In this document: positions 17,076 to 25,454 of the stretch, piece after piece
How the letters are laid out: each line of letters starts with the position of its first letter
Numbering within the stretch: the first letter of the stretch is position 1
Assembly: GCF_003014695.1 (NCBI RefSeq)
Contig: NZ_PYAS01000004.1
Location: 62,001-126,000 of the forward strand
From: Dyadobacter jiangsuensis
GTDB lineage: Bacteria > Bacteroidota > Bacteroidia > Cytophagales > Spirosomataceae
Reading direction: 5' to 3'
DNA length: 64,000 nucleotides
Notes under the pieces: model-generated
The model's database searches: none
What the model was told of the DNA's origin: nothing
The model's input: the letters and a program-made list of their open reading frames with translations, nothing else
Translations under genes and position numbers: made by a program

Positions 17076-17100
17076 GACTAAGTGTTGAATTGGTGACGGG

Positions 17101-17108
17101 CAAATATA
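17101..17108 (-). promoter_or_regulatory. -7 promoter box of the DUF4468 gene
   Basis: On the minus strand TATATTTG matches TAnnTTTG, 25 bases before the start codon at 17075. A matching -33 box is not visible, so the call is tentative. Confidence 0.4.
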
Positions 17109-17209
17109 GCGGAAAACATTTAGGCGGGGCTTTCGGTGACTTTGTATTTGGTCCGGTTTTTTAAAAGGGATGATTTGGTTACTTTTAACTGTACTAAACT
17201 CAATAGGTT

Positions 17210-17563
17210 ATGGCTAATTTCAAAAACGTTTCGCTTGCAATTGCGCTGCTGATCTGCGCTTCGTTTACAATGCTACACCACGGCTGGGCCGACTACGACC
17301 AGACTAAACCGACAGATTTTAAAGCCAAAATAGAGGAGCTTACCTACGAAAACCCGCACGTGCTTGCCAAAGTGAAGTACAACAAAGAGCTTACGACCGT
17401 GTACCTCGCGCCTGTGACCCGTATGGAGTCGCGTGGGTTGAATGCCGACATGATCAAAAAGGGTACGACCATTCGATTTGTAGCCTATCCGCACAAAACC
17501 GAGAAAAACGAGATGCGCGCCGAGCGTATTTTTGTGGGGGACGACAAGTACGAACTCCGGTAG
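17210..17563 (+). CDS. DUF6152 family protein (exported)
   Basis: This 117-residue protein has an N-terminal signal helix followed directly by HHGWADYDQ, which is the conserved HH-x-W/F-x-x-(Y/F)D opening of the DUF6152 family. The family's NPH block (YENPHVLAKV), the strand TVYLAPVTRMESRGL, the KKGTTIRF turn and a late RAERIF strand are all present. The family is small, exported and of unknown function. The two His after the signal peptide could ligate a metal (inference). It is followed two bases after the stop by the DUF6644 gene, which points to a coupled pair. Confidence 0.82.
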   Translation: MANFKNVSLAIALLICASFTMLHHGWADYDQTKPTDFKAKIEELTYENPHVLAKVKYNKELTTVYLAPVTRMESRGLNADMIKKGTTIRFVAYPHKTEKNEMRAERIFVGDDKYELR

Positions 17564-17565
17564 GT

Positions 17566-18051
17566 GTGCAGTCGTATCATAAATGGCTTGAATGGCTTGA
17601 AAAGTCGGGGTGGGCCGTAGGGATCCGGCAATCGTTGTGGCTGTATCCGGCCCTTGAAATCCTTCATATTTTCGGTATTGTACTTCTGGTAGGTGCAGCG
17701 TTTCTTTTCGACCTGCGCCTGCTGGGTTTTTCCCGGAACCTGCCTGTGACAGGGCTTTCGAAGCACTTATTGCCCTGGTCGCAGCGCGGGTTGATTTTGA
17801 TTATCCCATCAGGCATTTTATTGTTTTTGACCAATGCACAGGCTTTGGGCGTCGACCCTGTTTTCTGGACGAAAGTCGGGTTGATATTGTTTGCTGGGTT
17901 AAATGTGTTTGTATTTCATCGGTTCGTTTATGAGCCGTTTAAGCGGCACGGTGCGCGTGGGGACTTGCCGGGAATGGCGCGGCTGTGTGCAGGTATTTCG
18001 ATTGTGGTTTGGGTGGCCGTGGTTGCCTGCGGGCGGTTGCTGGCTTATTAA
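17566..18051 (+). CDS. DUF6644-like membrane protein
   Basis: A 161-residue membrane protein with four predicted helices: about residues 25-50 (LWLYPALEILHIFGIVLLVGA), 70-90, 97-118 and 138-158. The opening EWLEKSGWAVGIRQS and the LEILHIFGIVLLVGA helix with its His fit the DUF6644 family as I remember it. It begins with GTG at 17566, two bases after the stop of the DUF6152 gene, so the two are translationally coupled and probably act together. The helices with His residues allow heme or metal binding, but this is speculation; no function is known to me. Confidence 0.7.
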   Translation: MQSYHKWLEWLEKSGWAVGIRQSLWLYPALEILHIFGIVLLVGAAFLFDLRLLGFSRNLPVTGLSKHLLPWSQRGLILIIPSGILLFLTNAQALGVDPVFWTKVGLILFAGLNVFVFHRFVYEPFKRHGARGDLPGMARLCAGISIVVWVAVVACGRLLAY

Positions 18052-18122
18052 GCGGAGGCCGTTTGCTCATTGTATTTTAATGTAACGATTTACGGTATTA
18101 GCTTTTTGCCAGACGTAAATAT

Positions 18123-18590
18123 ATGGCGATGGGCAATAGCTACTCTCAAATTTTCATTCAATGCGTTTTTGCAGTAAAATATCGTGCTGCTTTGCTACAC
18201 AAACCGTGGAGGTATGAGCTTTTCGGGGTTATTGGTAATTTGATAAATGAAACGGGAGCGGAGACCTTCATTGTCAATGGCGTCGAGGATCATGTGCATT
18301 GTTTGTTTAGATTGAAGCCGTCATTATCGATCTCCGAAGTCATGAAGGTTGCCAAGGCCAAGTCCTCAAAGTGGATCAATGAATCGGGATTCTTGAAAAG
18401 CAGGTTTGAATGGCAGGTTGGGTATGGCGCATTCTCCTATAATAAATCCGAAATCAAGCGGGTTTACAGGTACATTGAAAATCAGGAAGAACATCATTAC
18501 GGAATTTCCTTTCCGGAAGAATATCTGAATATGCTCGTAAAGAACGGCGTTGAATTTCAGGAACAATATCTTTTTCATGCGCCCGTCTGA
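18123..18590 (+). CDS. Y1 (HUH) transposase, IS200/RAYT-like
   Basis: The 155-residue protein is a single-domain HUH endonuclease of the Y1 transposase family. It has the early strand IQCVFAVKYR, the HUH metal motif DHVHCLF (His-Val-His) at about residues 58-64, the segment WQVGYGAFSYNKSEI with the catalytic Tyr candidate, and the helix RYIENQEEHH. It cuts single-stranded DNA by a 5'-phosphotyrosine link. Length and motifs are intact, so it may be active. A second ATG at 18129 is a possible start. The IR at 18088-18120 lies directly in front of it and could sequester the ribosome site, as described for IS200. It lies between the DUF6644 and purL genes. Confidence 0.85.
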   Translation: MAMGNSYSQIFIQCVFAVKYRAALLHKPWRYELFGVIGNLINETGAETFIVNGVEDHVHCLFRLKPSLSISEVMKVAKAKSSKWINESGFLKSRFEWQVGYGAFSYNKSEIKRVYRYIENQEEHHYGISFPEEYLNMLVKNGVEFQEQYLFHAPV

Positions 18591-18600
18591 TTCCTTTTTC

Positions 18601-18674
18601 AGGGATTAAAATCCCTGGCTGGAGTGTCGTTCGTGCCTCCGGCACTGATCGCCCGCAAGTACCGAAGGCACGAA
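18601..18674. repeat. Two palindromes behind the Y1 transposase (REP-like)
   Basis: AGGGATT-AA-AATCCCT (18601-18616) is a perfect 7-bp stem. TTCGTGCCTCCGGCAC (18630-18645) pairs with GTACCGAAGGCACGAA (18659-18674), 14 of 16 positions, around a 13-base loop. They are the right-hand structures of the element and end about 40 bases before the purL promoter. Confidence 0.65.
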
Positions 18675-18716
18675 CCATTTCTCGGTCAGAAAATTCATTT
18701 TCTGGTTAAAAGGCCG

Positions 18717-18724
18717 TACCTTTG
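18717..18724 (+). promoter_or_regulatory. -7 promoter box of purL
   Basis: TACCTTTG matches TAnnTTTG and is followed by CGCC; transcription would start about 12 bases before the ATG at 18742. The -33 region carries an 8-bp palindrome (CAGAAAAT-TC-ATTTTCTG, 18687-18704) and no clear TTTG. Confidence 0.55.
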
Positions 18725-18741
18725 CGCCTTAATTGGACATC

Positions 18742-21700
18742 ATGATTTACTTCTTCACTGGCGGGGACGAAACCGTCTTTGCACTACAAACCGAGCGAAC
18801 GCTCACTGCCTCCGATTCCTCCAAATTAAGCTGGCTTTTCGGCGGCGCAGAACTCCGGAAGGAGACGGTTCTCACAGACTTTTTCGTCGGGCCACGCGCT
18901 GCTATGATAACGCCGTGGAGCACCAATGCCGTCGAGATTACCCAGAATATGGGCCTGGAAGGCATTGTACGCATCGAGGAATTCAAGAAAGTAAGCGCTG
19001 ATTTCACGGATTTCGATCCGATGCTCTCGCAGAAATACAGCGAGCTGAATCAGGATATTTACACCATCAATATCAAACCTGAACCCGTTCAGGAAGTCAA
19101 CGATATTGCCGCCTATAACAAACAGGAAGGCCTCGCATTGAGCGACGAAGAGGTTGATTACCTCAATGGCCTTGCCGAAAAACTCGGTCGCAAACTGACC
19201 GATTCGGAGGTATTCGGTTTCTCACAGGTGAACTCGGAGCACTGCCGCCACAAGATCTTCAACGGCGTTTTTGTGATCGACGGTCAGGAGCAGCCGGTTT
19301 CGCTTTTCAAACTGATCCGCAAGACTTCGGAAACAAACCCGAATTCGATTGTTTCAGCCTATAAAGACAATGTTGCATTCCTGAAAGGTCCGGTGGTACA
19401 GCAGTTTGCGCCAAAGCGCCCCGATGTGCCGGAATACTACGAAATCAAGGATTTTGAATCCGTACTGTCATTGAAAGCGGAAACACACAATTTCCCGACC
19501 ACCGTGGAGCCATTCAACGGCGCTGCGACGGGTTCGGGCGGAGAGATTCGCGACCGCCTCGCAGGCGGACAAGGTGCGATCCCGCTCGCGGGTACGGCTG
19601 TGTATATGACTGCGCTCTCACGTCTGGAAGAGAACCGCCCATGGGAAAAAGGTGTTGAGGAACGTCAATGGCTGTATCAAACGCCAATGGATATTCTGAT
19701 CAAGGCTTCCAATGGTGCAACCGATTTTGGTAACAAATTTGGCCAGCCGTTGATCGTCGGTTCGTTGCTGACTTTCGAGCACGAAGAAAATGGTCGCAAG
19801 CTGGGTTACGACAAAGTGATCATGCAAGCCGGCGGTATCGGTTACGGTAAAGCCGATCAGGCCAAAAAACATACACCCGCCACCGGCGATAAAGTGGTGG
19901 TAATGGGTGGTGAAAACTACCGGATCGGTATGGGCGGTGCAGCTGTTTCGTCCGCGGATACTGGTGCATTCGGTTCAGGCATTGAACTAAATGCGATCCA
20001 GCGCTCCAACCCTGAAATGCAGAAACGCGTAGCCAATGCCGTGCGCGGTATGGTCGAGAGCGGTAACAATACCATCGTTTCCATCCACGACCACGGTGCG
20101 GGAGGACACTTGAACTGCTTGTCCGAACTTGTTGAAGAAACAGGCGGCAAGATCGACCTCGACAAGCTGCCGGTAGGCGACCCTACACTTTCCGCCAAAG
20201 AAATCATTGGCAACGAATCCCAGGAAAGAATGGGCCTCGTGATCAGCCAGGACGATATCGATTTCCTCCAACGCATTGCAGACCGCGAACGCGCTCCGAT
20301 GTACACGGTAGGAGAGGTGACCGGCGACCATCGTTTTACATTCGAATCTTCGACCAGCGGTGCCAAGCCGATGGACCTTGCGATGGACGAAATGTTCGGT
20401 AGTTCGCCAAAAACTTATATGCGCGACAAAACCGTGCAGCGTACTTACGAGGCGGTTCAATATGACACTGCCAAACTGCACGAATACCTCGAACAAATGC
20501 TGCAACTCGAAGCCGTTGCATCGAAAGACTGGTTGACCAACAAAGTCGACCGTTGCGTGGGTGGCCACGTGGCGAAACAGCAAACTGCGGGACCGCTGCA
20601 ATTGCCTTTGAACAATGTCGGCGTAATGGCGCTCGACTTCCAAGGCAAGGATGGTATCGCTACCTCGATAGGTCACGCCCCGCTTTCGGCATTGATCGAT
20701 CCGGCGGCTGGTAGCCGTAATGCGGTAGCCGAAGCACTGTCCAACATCGTTTGGGCACCTTTGAAAGACGGACTGGCAACGGTATCGCTTTCGGCCAACT
20801 GGATGTGGGCATGTAAAAACGAAGGTGAGGACGCTCGTTTGTACAAAGCTGTACAAGCCTGCTCCGACTTCGCCATCAGCCTCGGCATTAACATCCCGAC
20901 AGGAAAGGATTCGCTGTCGATGAAACAGAAATATAAGGACGGTGATGTAATCGCGCCGGGCACAGTCATCATTTCGGCTGGCGGTCACTGCGACGACATT
21001 ACTGCTGTTGTAGAACCGGTACTGCGCAAATCGGGCGGTTCTATCTATTATATCAACCTTTCCGGAGACCGTTTCAAACTGGGCGGATCGTCATTCGCGC
21101 AAATCCTGAACAAGGTAGGCTCCGAAACGCCGGATATCCAGGATGCAGCACAGTTTAAGGCGACATTCAATGCCATTCAGCAACTGATCAAAGCCGGCAA
21201 AGTTCAGGCGGGTCACGATATCGGCAGCGGTGGTCTGATCACCACATTGCTCGAAATGTGCTTCGCCGACCGCGATCTGGGTGCTTCCATTGATTTGTCG
21301 GTACTCGGTGACCAGGACATCATTGAGAAATTGTTCTCGGAAAACATCGGTATTGTATTCCAGGCCGACGAGTCGGCCGAGGCAGTACTTGCGGAAAACG
21401 GTATTGCATTCCACAAAATCGGTACAGTGAACCTCGCTTCTACGCTAACAGTGAAGGACGCGACAGGCAAATGGGATTTCGATATCGATCATCTGCGGGA
21501 TGTTTGGTTCAAAACTTCCTATTTGCTGGACCAGAAACAAACCGGCAACGGGCTCGCGAAAGAGCGCTTCGACAACTACAAGCACCATGTGCTGCGCTAC
21601 AAATTCCCGGCTCAATTTGACGGCAAAAAGCCTGTAATCGATGCCTCGAAACCGCGTCCAAAAGCGGCAGTACTTCGCGAAAAAGGCAGCAACTCCGAAC

Positions 21701-22407
21701 GTGAGCTTGCAAACGCCATGTACCTAGCAGGCTTCGACGTGAAGGATGTTCACATGACCGACCTTATCTCCGGCCGTGAGACACTGGAAGACATCCAGTT
21801 CATCGGCGCCGTAGGTGGTTTCTCTAACTCTGATGTGTTGGGTTCCGCAAAAGGTTGGGCAGGGGCATTCCTTTACAACGAGAAGGCCAAAATCGCGCTT
21901 GAAAACTTCTTCAAACGGGAGGATACTCTTTCTGTCGGCATATGTAATGGTTGCCAGCTCTTTGTTGAGCTTGGATTGATCAATCCGGATCATGAAGAGA
22001 AGCCGAAGATGCTGCACAATGCGAGCCACAAGCACGAAAGCATATTCACATCAATGACCGTTCAGCCTAATAACTCAGTCATGCTCTCATCCCTCGCGGG
22101 TAGCACGCTTGGGGTATGGGTGTCGCACGGGGAAGGCCGTTTCCAGTTGCCATTGGCCGAGAATGAGTATAACATCGTTTCCAAGTATGGTTACGAGACA
22201 TATCCTGCCAACCCGAATGGCTCTGACTACAATACTGCCATTTTGTGCGATAACACAGGCCGCCACCTGGTGACTATGCCGCATATCGAGCGCTCGCTGT
22301 TCCAGTGGCACTGGGCGCATTATGCGGAAGGGCGCAAGGACGAGGTTTCGCCATGGATGGAAGCATTCGTGAATGCACGGAAGTGGATTGAAGAGCGGAA
22401 TAAGTAA
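18742..22407 (+). CDS. purL: Phosphoribosylformylglycinamidine synthase (single-chain PurL)
   Basis: The 1221-residue enzyme makes FGAM from FGAR, glutamine and ATP, step four of purine synthesis. It is the large one-chain form: an N-terminal PurS-like domain, a linker, two AIRS-like halves with SEHCRHKIF, KAETHNFPTTVEPFNGAATG (ATP and Mg binding) and GHDIGSGGL, and a C-terminal class I glutamine amidotransferase from about residue 970. There the nucleophile Cys1068 sits in GICNGCQ and the His in MPHIERS. ATG at 18742 is chosen over an in-frame TTG three codons earlier because it follows the promoter-like box by the usual distance. The gene is monocistronic, with a strong terminator at 22451. 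Confidence 0.97.
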   Translation: MIYFFTGGDETVFALQTERTLTASDSSKLSWLFGGAELRKETVLTDFFVGPRAAMITPWSTNAVEITQNMGLEGIVRIEEFKKVSADFTDFDPMLSQKYSELNQDIYTINIKPEPVQEVNDIAAYNKQEGLALSDEEVDYLNGLAEKLGRKLTDSEVFGFSQVNSEHCRHKIFNGVFVIDGQEQPVSLFKLIRKTSETNPNSIVSAYKDNVAFLKGPVVQQFAPKRPDVPEYYEIKDFESVLSLKAETHNFPTTVEPFNGAATGSGGEIRDRLAGGQGAIPLAGTAVYMTALSRLEENRPWEKGVEERQWLYQTPMDILIKASNGATDFGNKFGQPLIVGSLLTFEHEENGRKLGYDKVIMQAGGIGYGKADQAKKHTPATGDKVVVMGGENYRIGMGGAAVSSADTGAFGSGIELNAIQRSNPEMQKRVANAVRGMVESGNNTIVSIHDHGAGGHLNCLSELVEETGGKIDLDKLPVGDPTLSAKEIIGNESQERMGLVISQDDIDFLQRIADRERAPMYTVGEVTGDHRFTFESSTSGAKPMDLAMDEMFGSSPKTYMRDKTVQRTYEAVQYDTAKLHEYLEQMLQLEAVASKDWLTNKVDRCVGGHVAKQQTAGPLQLPLNNVGVMALDFQGKDGIATSIGHAPLSALIDPAAGSRNAVAEALSNIVWAPLKDGLATVSLSANWMWACKNEGEDARLYKAVQACSDFAISLGINIPTGKDSLSMKQKYKDGDVIAPGTVIISAGGHCDDITAVVEPVLRKSGGSIYYINLSGDRFKLGGSSFAQILNKVGSETPDIQDAAQFKATFNAIQQLIKAGKVQAGHDIGSGGLITTLLEMCFADRDLGASIDLSVLGDQDIIEKLFSENIGIVFQADESAEAVLAENGIAFHKIGTVNLASTLTVKDATGKWDFDIDHLRDVWFKTSYLLDQKQTGNGLAKERFDNYKHHVLRYKFPAQFDGKKPVIDASKPRPKAAVLREKGSNSERELANAMYLAGFDVKDVHMTDLISGRETLEDIQFIGAVGGFSNSDVLGSAKGWAGAFLYNEKAKIALENFFKREDTLSVGICNGCQLFVELGLINPDHEEKPKMLHNASHKHESIFTSMTVQPNNSVMLSSLAGSTLGVWVSHGEGRFQLPLAENEYNIVSKYGYETYPANPNGSDYNTAILCDNTGRHLVTMPHIERSLFQWHWAHYAEGRKDEVSPWMEAFVNARKWIEERNK

Positions 22408-22450
22408 TTTTTGAGGGGGAGGGATGGAGGACGTTCCTTCTGCTGATAGG

Positions 22451-22483
22451 GCCCGTCGCGATGCATGTCGCGACGGGCTTTTT
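22451..22483 (+). terminator. Rho-independent terminator of purL
   Basis: GCCCGTCGCGA and TCGCGACGGGC form a perfect 11-bp GC-rich stem with a 6-base loop, followed by five T. It lies four bases before the end of the convergent tetR gene. Confidence 0.88.
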
Positions 22484-22486
22484 GCA

Positions 22487-23110
22487 TTAATCCAGTTCTC
22501 GAATAAACCGCTCGATATCCTCCAATCCCTTCCTCGTAGCGTAAGGTCGAAACAAAAGTGCTTTCATTCTCAAATAATGCCTTAATTGGCGTGACAGATT
22601 TTGCCGTGATTCAGTGAGTACCGCCTCCGAAAGCCAGAAGCGACTTTGCAGGCTGTTGCTGGAAATGATAAGTGACTTATCATCGTCGCTGCCGAATTTC
22701 AGGTATTTGTTTGTTTCTAGAAGTTCAATATCGTGTGCTAAGCCAGACATCCGGGTTTGTGTCACATTACCCCGGTAATTAGCAGCGATGCGGGCGTTTT
22801 GCTCCATTAAATGTACCATGCTTAGCAGGAGGCATTGGTATTTTAAGCCATTTTCAAACAGAAGCCTATTTTTATAAAGAAAATCGTATAGGCTATTTGA
22901 AAGTATCTCACTATGAATTTGTGTGTTGGATTCGGTGTAGGCCTGACTGATGCTGAACACAAGGTCATCCTTCGTCGGAAAATAGTAGGTGAGGTTGCCG
23001 ATACGCATGCCTAGGTCGGCAGCCAGTTCGCGCATGCCTACGTACTCAATTCCTTTGAGGTTGAAGAGGTCTAAGGCCCGCTTAATAATTTTTTGCTGTG
23101 TAGCATTCAT
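22487..23110 (-). CDS. TetR-family transcriptional regulator
   Basis: This 207-residue regulator has the TetR N-terminal DNA-binding domain at about residues 5-55 (IIKRALDLFNLKGIEYVGMRELAADLGMRIGN as the HTH region, then LTYYFPTKDDL). The C-terminal part is helical and ligand-binding, with no family-specific signature that I recognise. It is divergent from the cupin gene, and two palindromic GGTCAnTG(A/T)CC sites lie in the 95 bases between the two genes, one of them nine bases from its own start. So it likely represses itself and the cupin gene. It is convergent with purL. Confidence 0.88.
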   Translation of the reverse strand: MNATQQKIIKRALDLFNLKGIEYVGMRELAADLGMRIGNLTYYFPTKDDLVFSISQAYTESNTQIHSEILSNSLYDFLYKNRLLFENGLKYQCLLLSMVHLMEQNARIAANYRGNVTQTRMSGLAHDIELLETNKYLKFGSDDDKSLIISSNSLQSRFWLSEAVLTESRQNLSRQLRHYLRMKALLFRPYATRKGLEDIERFIRELD

Positions 23111-23115
23111 GATAA

Positions 23116-23161
23116 TTTGGTCAATGTCCTAAGTTTTAATATTTTTAGGTCATTGACCAAA
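23116..23161. promoter_or_regulatory. Twin palindromic operator between tetR and cupin genes
   Basis: Two 17-base arms, TTTGGTCAATGTCCTAA (23116-23132) and TTAGGTCATTGACCAAA (23145-23161), are inverted with one mismatch. Each arm also holds a smaller palindrome: GGTCAATGTCC and GGTCATTGACC, centred 29 bases apart. This is the expected layout for two TetR dimers on a divergent promoter. Confidence 0.75.
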
Positions 23162-23205
23162 ATTATAATAATTGCGTCTCCAAACAAAGCGATTTCGGAC
23201 AGAGT

Positions 23206-23778
23206 ATGAAAACTTTAACTGTTGAAAAGGTATATCCAGTTACCATCGACAATGGTCATGGTGAGCAACTGACATTTCTTGGTCGCGAGCTTCGCGACGG
23301 TACCGAATACGTTCGGGTTGAAAACCAAGTGAGTCCCGGTGCGGGCCCGCCCATGCATGTGCATCACCAGCAACACGAAAGCATGCGTATTCTCGAAGGT
23401 AAAATGGGCATCGAAATCCTGGGAGAGCAGCCTTACTTCCTATACAAAGGAGAGTCGGCAACATTCGAAGCCGGCGTCGTCCACCGGTTTTGGAATGCGG
23501 GTGACGCGACACTCCATTGCGAAGGCGAGATCTGGCCGCCGCATAATATCGAATATTTCCTTGCCGAAATTTACCGCTCTTCGCGCGAGCAGGGGAACGG
23601 CCGCCCGGGTGCGTTCGATTCTGCCTATCTGCTCGGGAAATATCATACAGAGTTCGATATGCTGGGGATTCCGACTTTTGTGAAGAAGGTCATTTTTCCG
23701 GTCATATTGTTTCTCGGGAAAATACTGGGGAAGGGAAGGCGATTTCAAAATGCGCCGGAGGCACAACCGGCGCGTTAA
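23206..23778 (+). CDS. Cupin-domain protein with C-terminal hydrophobic helix
   Basis: The 190-residue protein carries a single cupin domain (about residues 35-120). Its first motif is GPPMHVHHQQHESMRILEG, with His ligands and Glu for a metal, and its second is FEAGVVHRFWNAG. The C-terminus adds a short hydrophobic helix (KKVIFPVILFLGKIL) and a basic tail, so membrane attachment is possible. Small cupins of this type range from dioxygenases to non-enzymatic sensors, and the substrate is open. The gene is divergent from a TetR regulator across twin operators, which makes it the probable target, and it ends with a hairpin and T-run at 23793. Confidence 0.82.
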   Translation: MKTLTVEKVYPVTIDNGHGEQLTFLGRELRDGTEYVRVENQVSPGAGPPMHVHHQQHESMRILEGKMGIEILGEQPYFLYKGESATFEAGVVHRFWNAGDATLHCEGEIWPPHNIEYFLAEIYRSSREQGNGRPGAFDSAYLLGKYHTEFDMLGIPTFVKKVIFPVILFLGKILGKGRRFQNAPEAQPAR

Positions 23779-23792
23779 ACAATCAGCATTAT

Positions 23793-23814
23793 CTGGTAAC
23801 ATGTACCAGTTTTT
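23793..23814 (+). terminator. Terminator of the cupin gene
   Basis: CTGGTA and TACCAG pair around a 5-base loop, followed by five T. The stem is short, hence moderate confidence. Confidence 0.5.
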
Positions 23815-23856
23815 AACCGTGTAGTTCTCGTTAATTTTTAACCTATTACTTCAAAC

Positions 23857-23888
23857 AAAAAATGGAGACTACTAACGCAGCCTCCATT
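23857..23888 (-). terminator. Terminator of the fucosidase gene
   Basis: Read on the minus strand, AATGGAG pairs with CTCCATT around a 14-base loop and runs into TTTTTT. Confidence 0.55.
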
Positions 23889-23912
23889 CAAACCCATTAA
23901 GAGGGCAGAGCG

Positions 23913-25265
23913 CTACTGCGCCCCGTCAATCCCTGATTTCGAAGTATTCTTCTCCTCCGGCGCCTTAAACTTCGCATTCGAAATCTTCAAAACCACCGCA
24001 TTAGGCCAGGTCCTGTTCGTGTAAAACCGCTGACCGTTCACGGCGCTCACAGCGAGTCCGAGCGGGGTCGCTGCCGAGCGGATCGAAGCATCGAAATTGT
24101 TCACATATTCCACCAGCTCGCTGCCGTAACCCAATACCTCGACTTTCGTTGAAGACGTGCCTTCAACCATCGGGAAGAGGAATTCGCGGCGCTGGCCATA
24201 TTTCCATTCATCGTCACGCTTTTTGGTGACGAACGCGTAAATGGCTTTTTCGTCATTGGATTGCGTGAACCAGATGTCCTTTTCGCGGATGACGGGCAAT
24301 GGTTTTACGGCGTATATGGATTCTCCGTTCGCGAAGTTCCAGAGGGCGATTTCGCGAAGCAGGGCTTCCTGTTCGATCTGGATCTCGCCGTTCGGTTTCG
24401 GGCCGACATTCAGCAGGAAGTTACCACCCTTGGCGCGGATTTCGATGAGCATGTTGATGATCTCGGTGCCCGATTTGTGCGGGTCGTTGGTGGGTTTGTA
24501 TTGCCAGTCGGTGCCCATGGTGTAGCAGGCTTCCCACGGGCGCGGTGAGGCTTTGTCGGGGATATTCTGCTCGGGCGTGTTCATGGCGTCGCGCGTGATC
24601 ACAAGCTCGGGTTGCAGGCTCCACGCATACTCGCGCAGGCCGTCGCCGGGACCGTCGAAGAACATAATGTCGATTTTGCCGTAGTGGGTGAGGAGTTCTT
24701 TGATTTGCGCCTTGTCGTACTCCATTAGCTTGGGGTTGTTCATCGGGAACTGGCGCTTGTCCTGCAACCGGCCGAGTGGGATGCCGTTCTGGTGGAAAAA
24801 CAGGAAATCTTCGGGCGAAAAATACAGCCCGACCGCAATGCCCTGCTTGCGGAATGCTTCGATGATCTCCTTCGTGACGTCCCGCTTGAAAGGCGTATTC
24901 ATCACATTGAAAGGCGTCGTTTTGGTATCGAACATGCAGAAACCGGCGTGGTGTTTGGTCGTGAAAACGACATACTTCATGCCCGCAAGCCGCGCCATCG
25001 TAGCCCATTCGTCGGGATCGAACTTTTTGGGATTGAAGAACGTCGGCAGTTCTTTCATGTAGCGGTTCACGTAATCATCGGAAGCCCCGGCGAGCGAGTG
25101 GCTGATCACCGTTCCGAGCGAAACATCCACATTCCAGTGAATGAACATCCCGAAGCCCAGGTCCTGGAACCATTTGACGCGGTCGGGTTTGTTGGCGGTT
25201 TGCTGAGCGTAGGAGCCCGCGGCGAAGTTGAGGAGTAGTAGGAGTGTTAAAAATTTGGCGCGCAT
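23913..25265 (-). CDS. Secreted alpha-L-fucosidase (GH29)
   Basis: The 450-residue enzyme belongs to GH29, retaining alpha-L-fucosidases. A signal peptide ends at about residue 20 (GSYAQ). The barrel shows WFQDLGFGMFIHW near residue 32, the KHHAGFCMFDT block at 104-113, GLYFSPEDF and the nucleophile Asp204 in MFFDGPGDG. GNFLLNVGPKPNGEI, the family's late conserved block, is present as well. The acid/base residue varies in GH29 and cannot be assigned safely. The protein removes alpha-linked fucose from glycans outside the cytoplasm. It is a single gene with its own terminator, apart from any SusCD locus. Confidence 0.93.
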   Translation of the reverse strand: MRAKFLTLLLLLNFAAGSYAQQTANKPDRVKWFQDLGFGMFIHWNVDVSLGTVISHSLAGASDDYVNRYMKELPTFFNPKKFDPDEWATMARLAGMKYVVFTTKHHAGFCMFDTKTTPFNVMNTPFKRDVTKEIIEAFRKQGIAVGLYFSPEDFLFFHQNGIPLGRLQDKRQFPMNNPKLMEYDKAQIKELLTHYGKIDIMFFDGPGDGLREYAWSLQPELVITRDAMNTPEQNIPDKASPRPWEACYTMGTDWQYKPTNDPHKSGTEIINMLIEIRAKGGNFLLNVGPKPNGEIQIEQEALLREIALWNFANGESIYAVKPLPVIREKDIWFTQSNDEKAIYAFVTKKRDDEWKYGQRREFLFPMVEGTSSTKVEVLGYGSELVEYVNNFDASIRSAATPLGLAVSAVNGQRFYTNRTWPNAVVLKISNAKFKAPEEKNTSKSGIDGAQ

Positions 25266-25454
25266 TGTTTAGTCTATGTTTATCCAAAGACGATTTTATC
25301 ACGAGACAATACTCGTTTTGGAGAATATTTAAGAGTAATATGGGAATGAGTGGTCGAGAAGAAATATATTCGTAAAATGAACTAATTATGGACATTGTAT
25401 CACTTCAAAAAAAGAAAGGTGATTGACGCTGATTCTTCATCAAATGTACGGCCG

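Larger units (their letters stand above)
18088..18674 (+). mobile_element. IS200-like / REP-type element with Y1 transposase
   Basis: The unit holds the Y1 transposase gene and palindromes on both sides: ATTTACG/CGTAAAT (18088-18120) in front of the start codon, and two hairpins behind the stop (18601-18616 and 18630-18674). IS200-type elements and RAYT genes carry subterminal hairpins instead of terminal inverted repeats. The exact ends are not determined. Confidence 0.55.

Noticed and set aside
19987..20988. 333-codon frame on the minus strand
   Set aside because: Antisense to purL, with no protein-family features; purL is unambiguous here.
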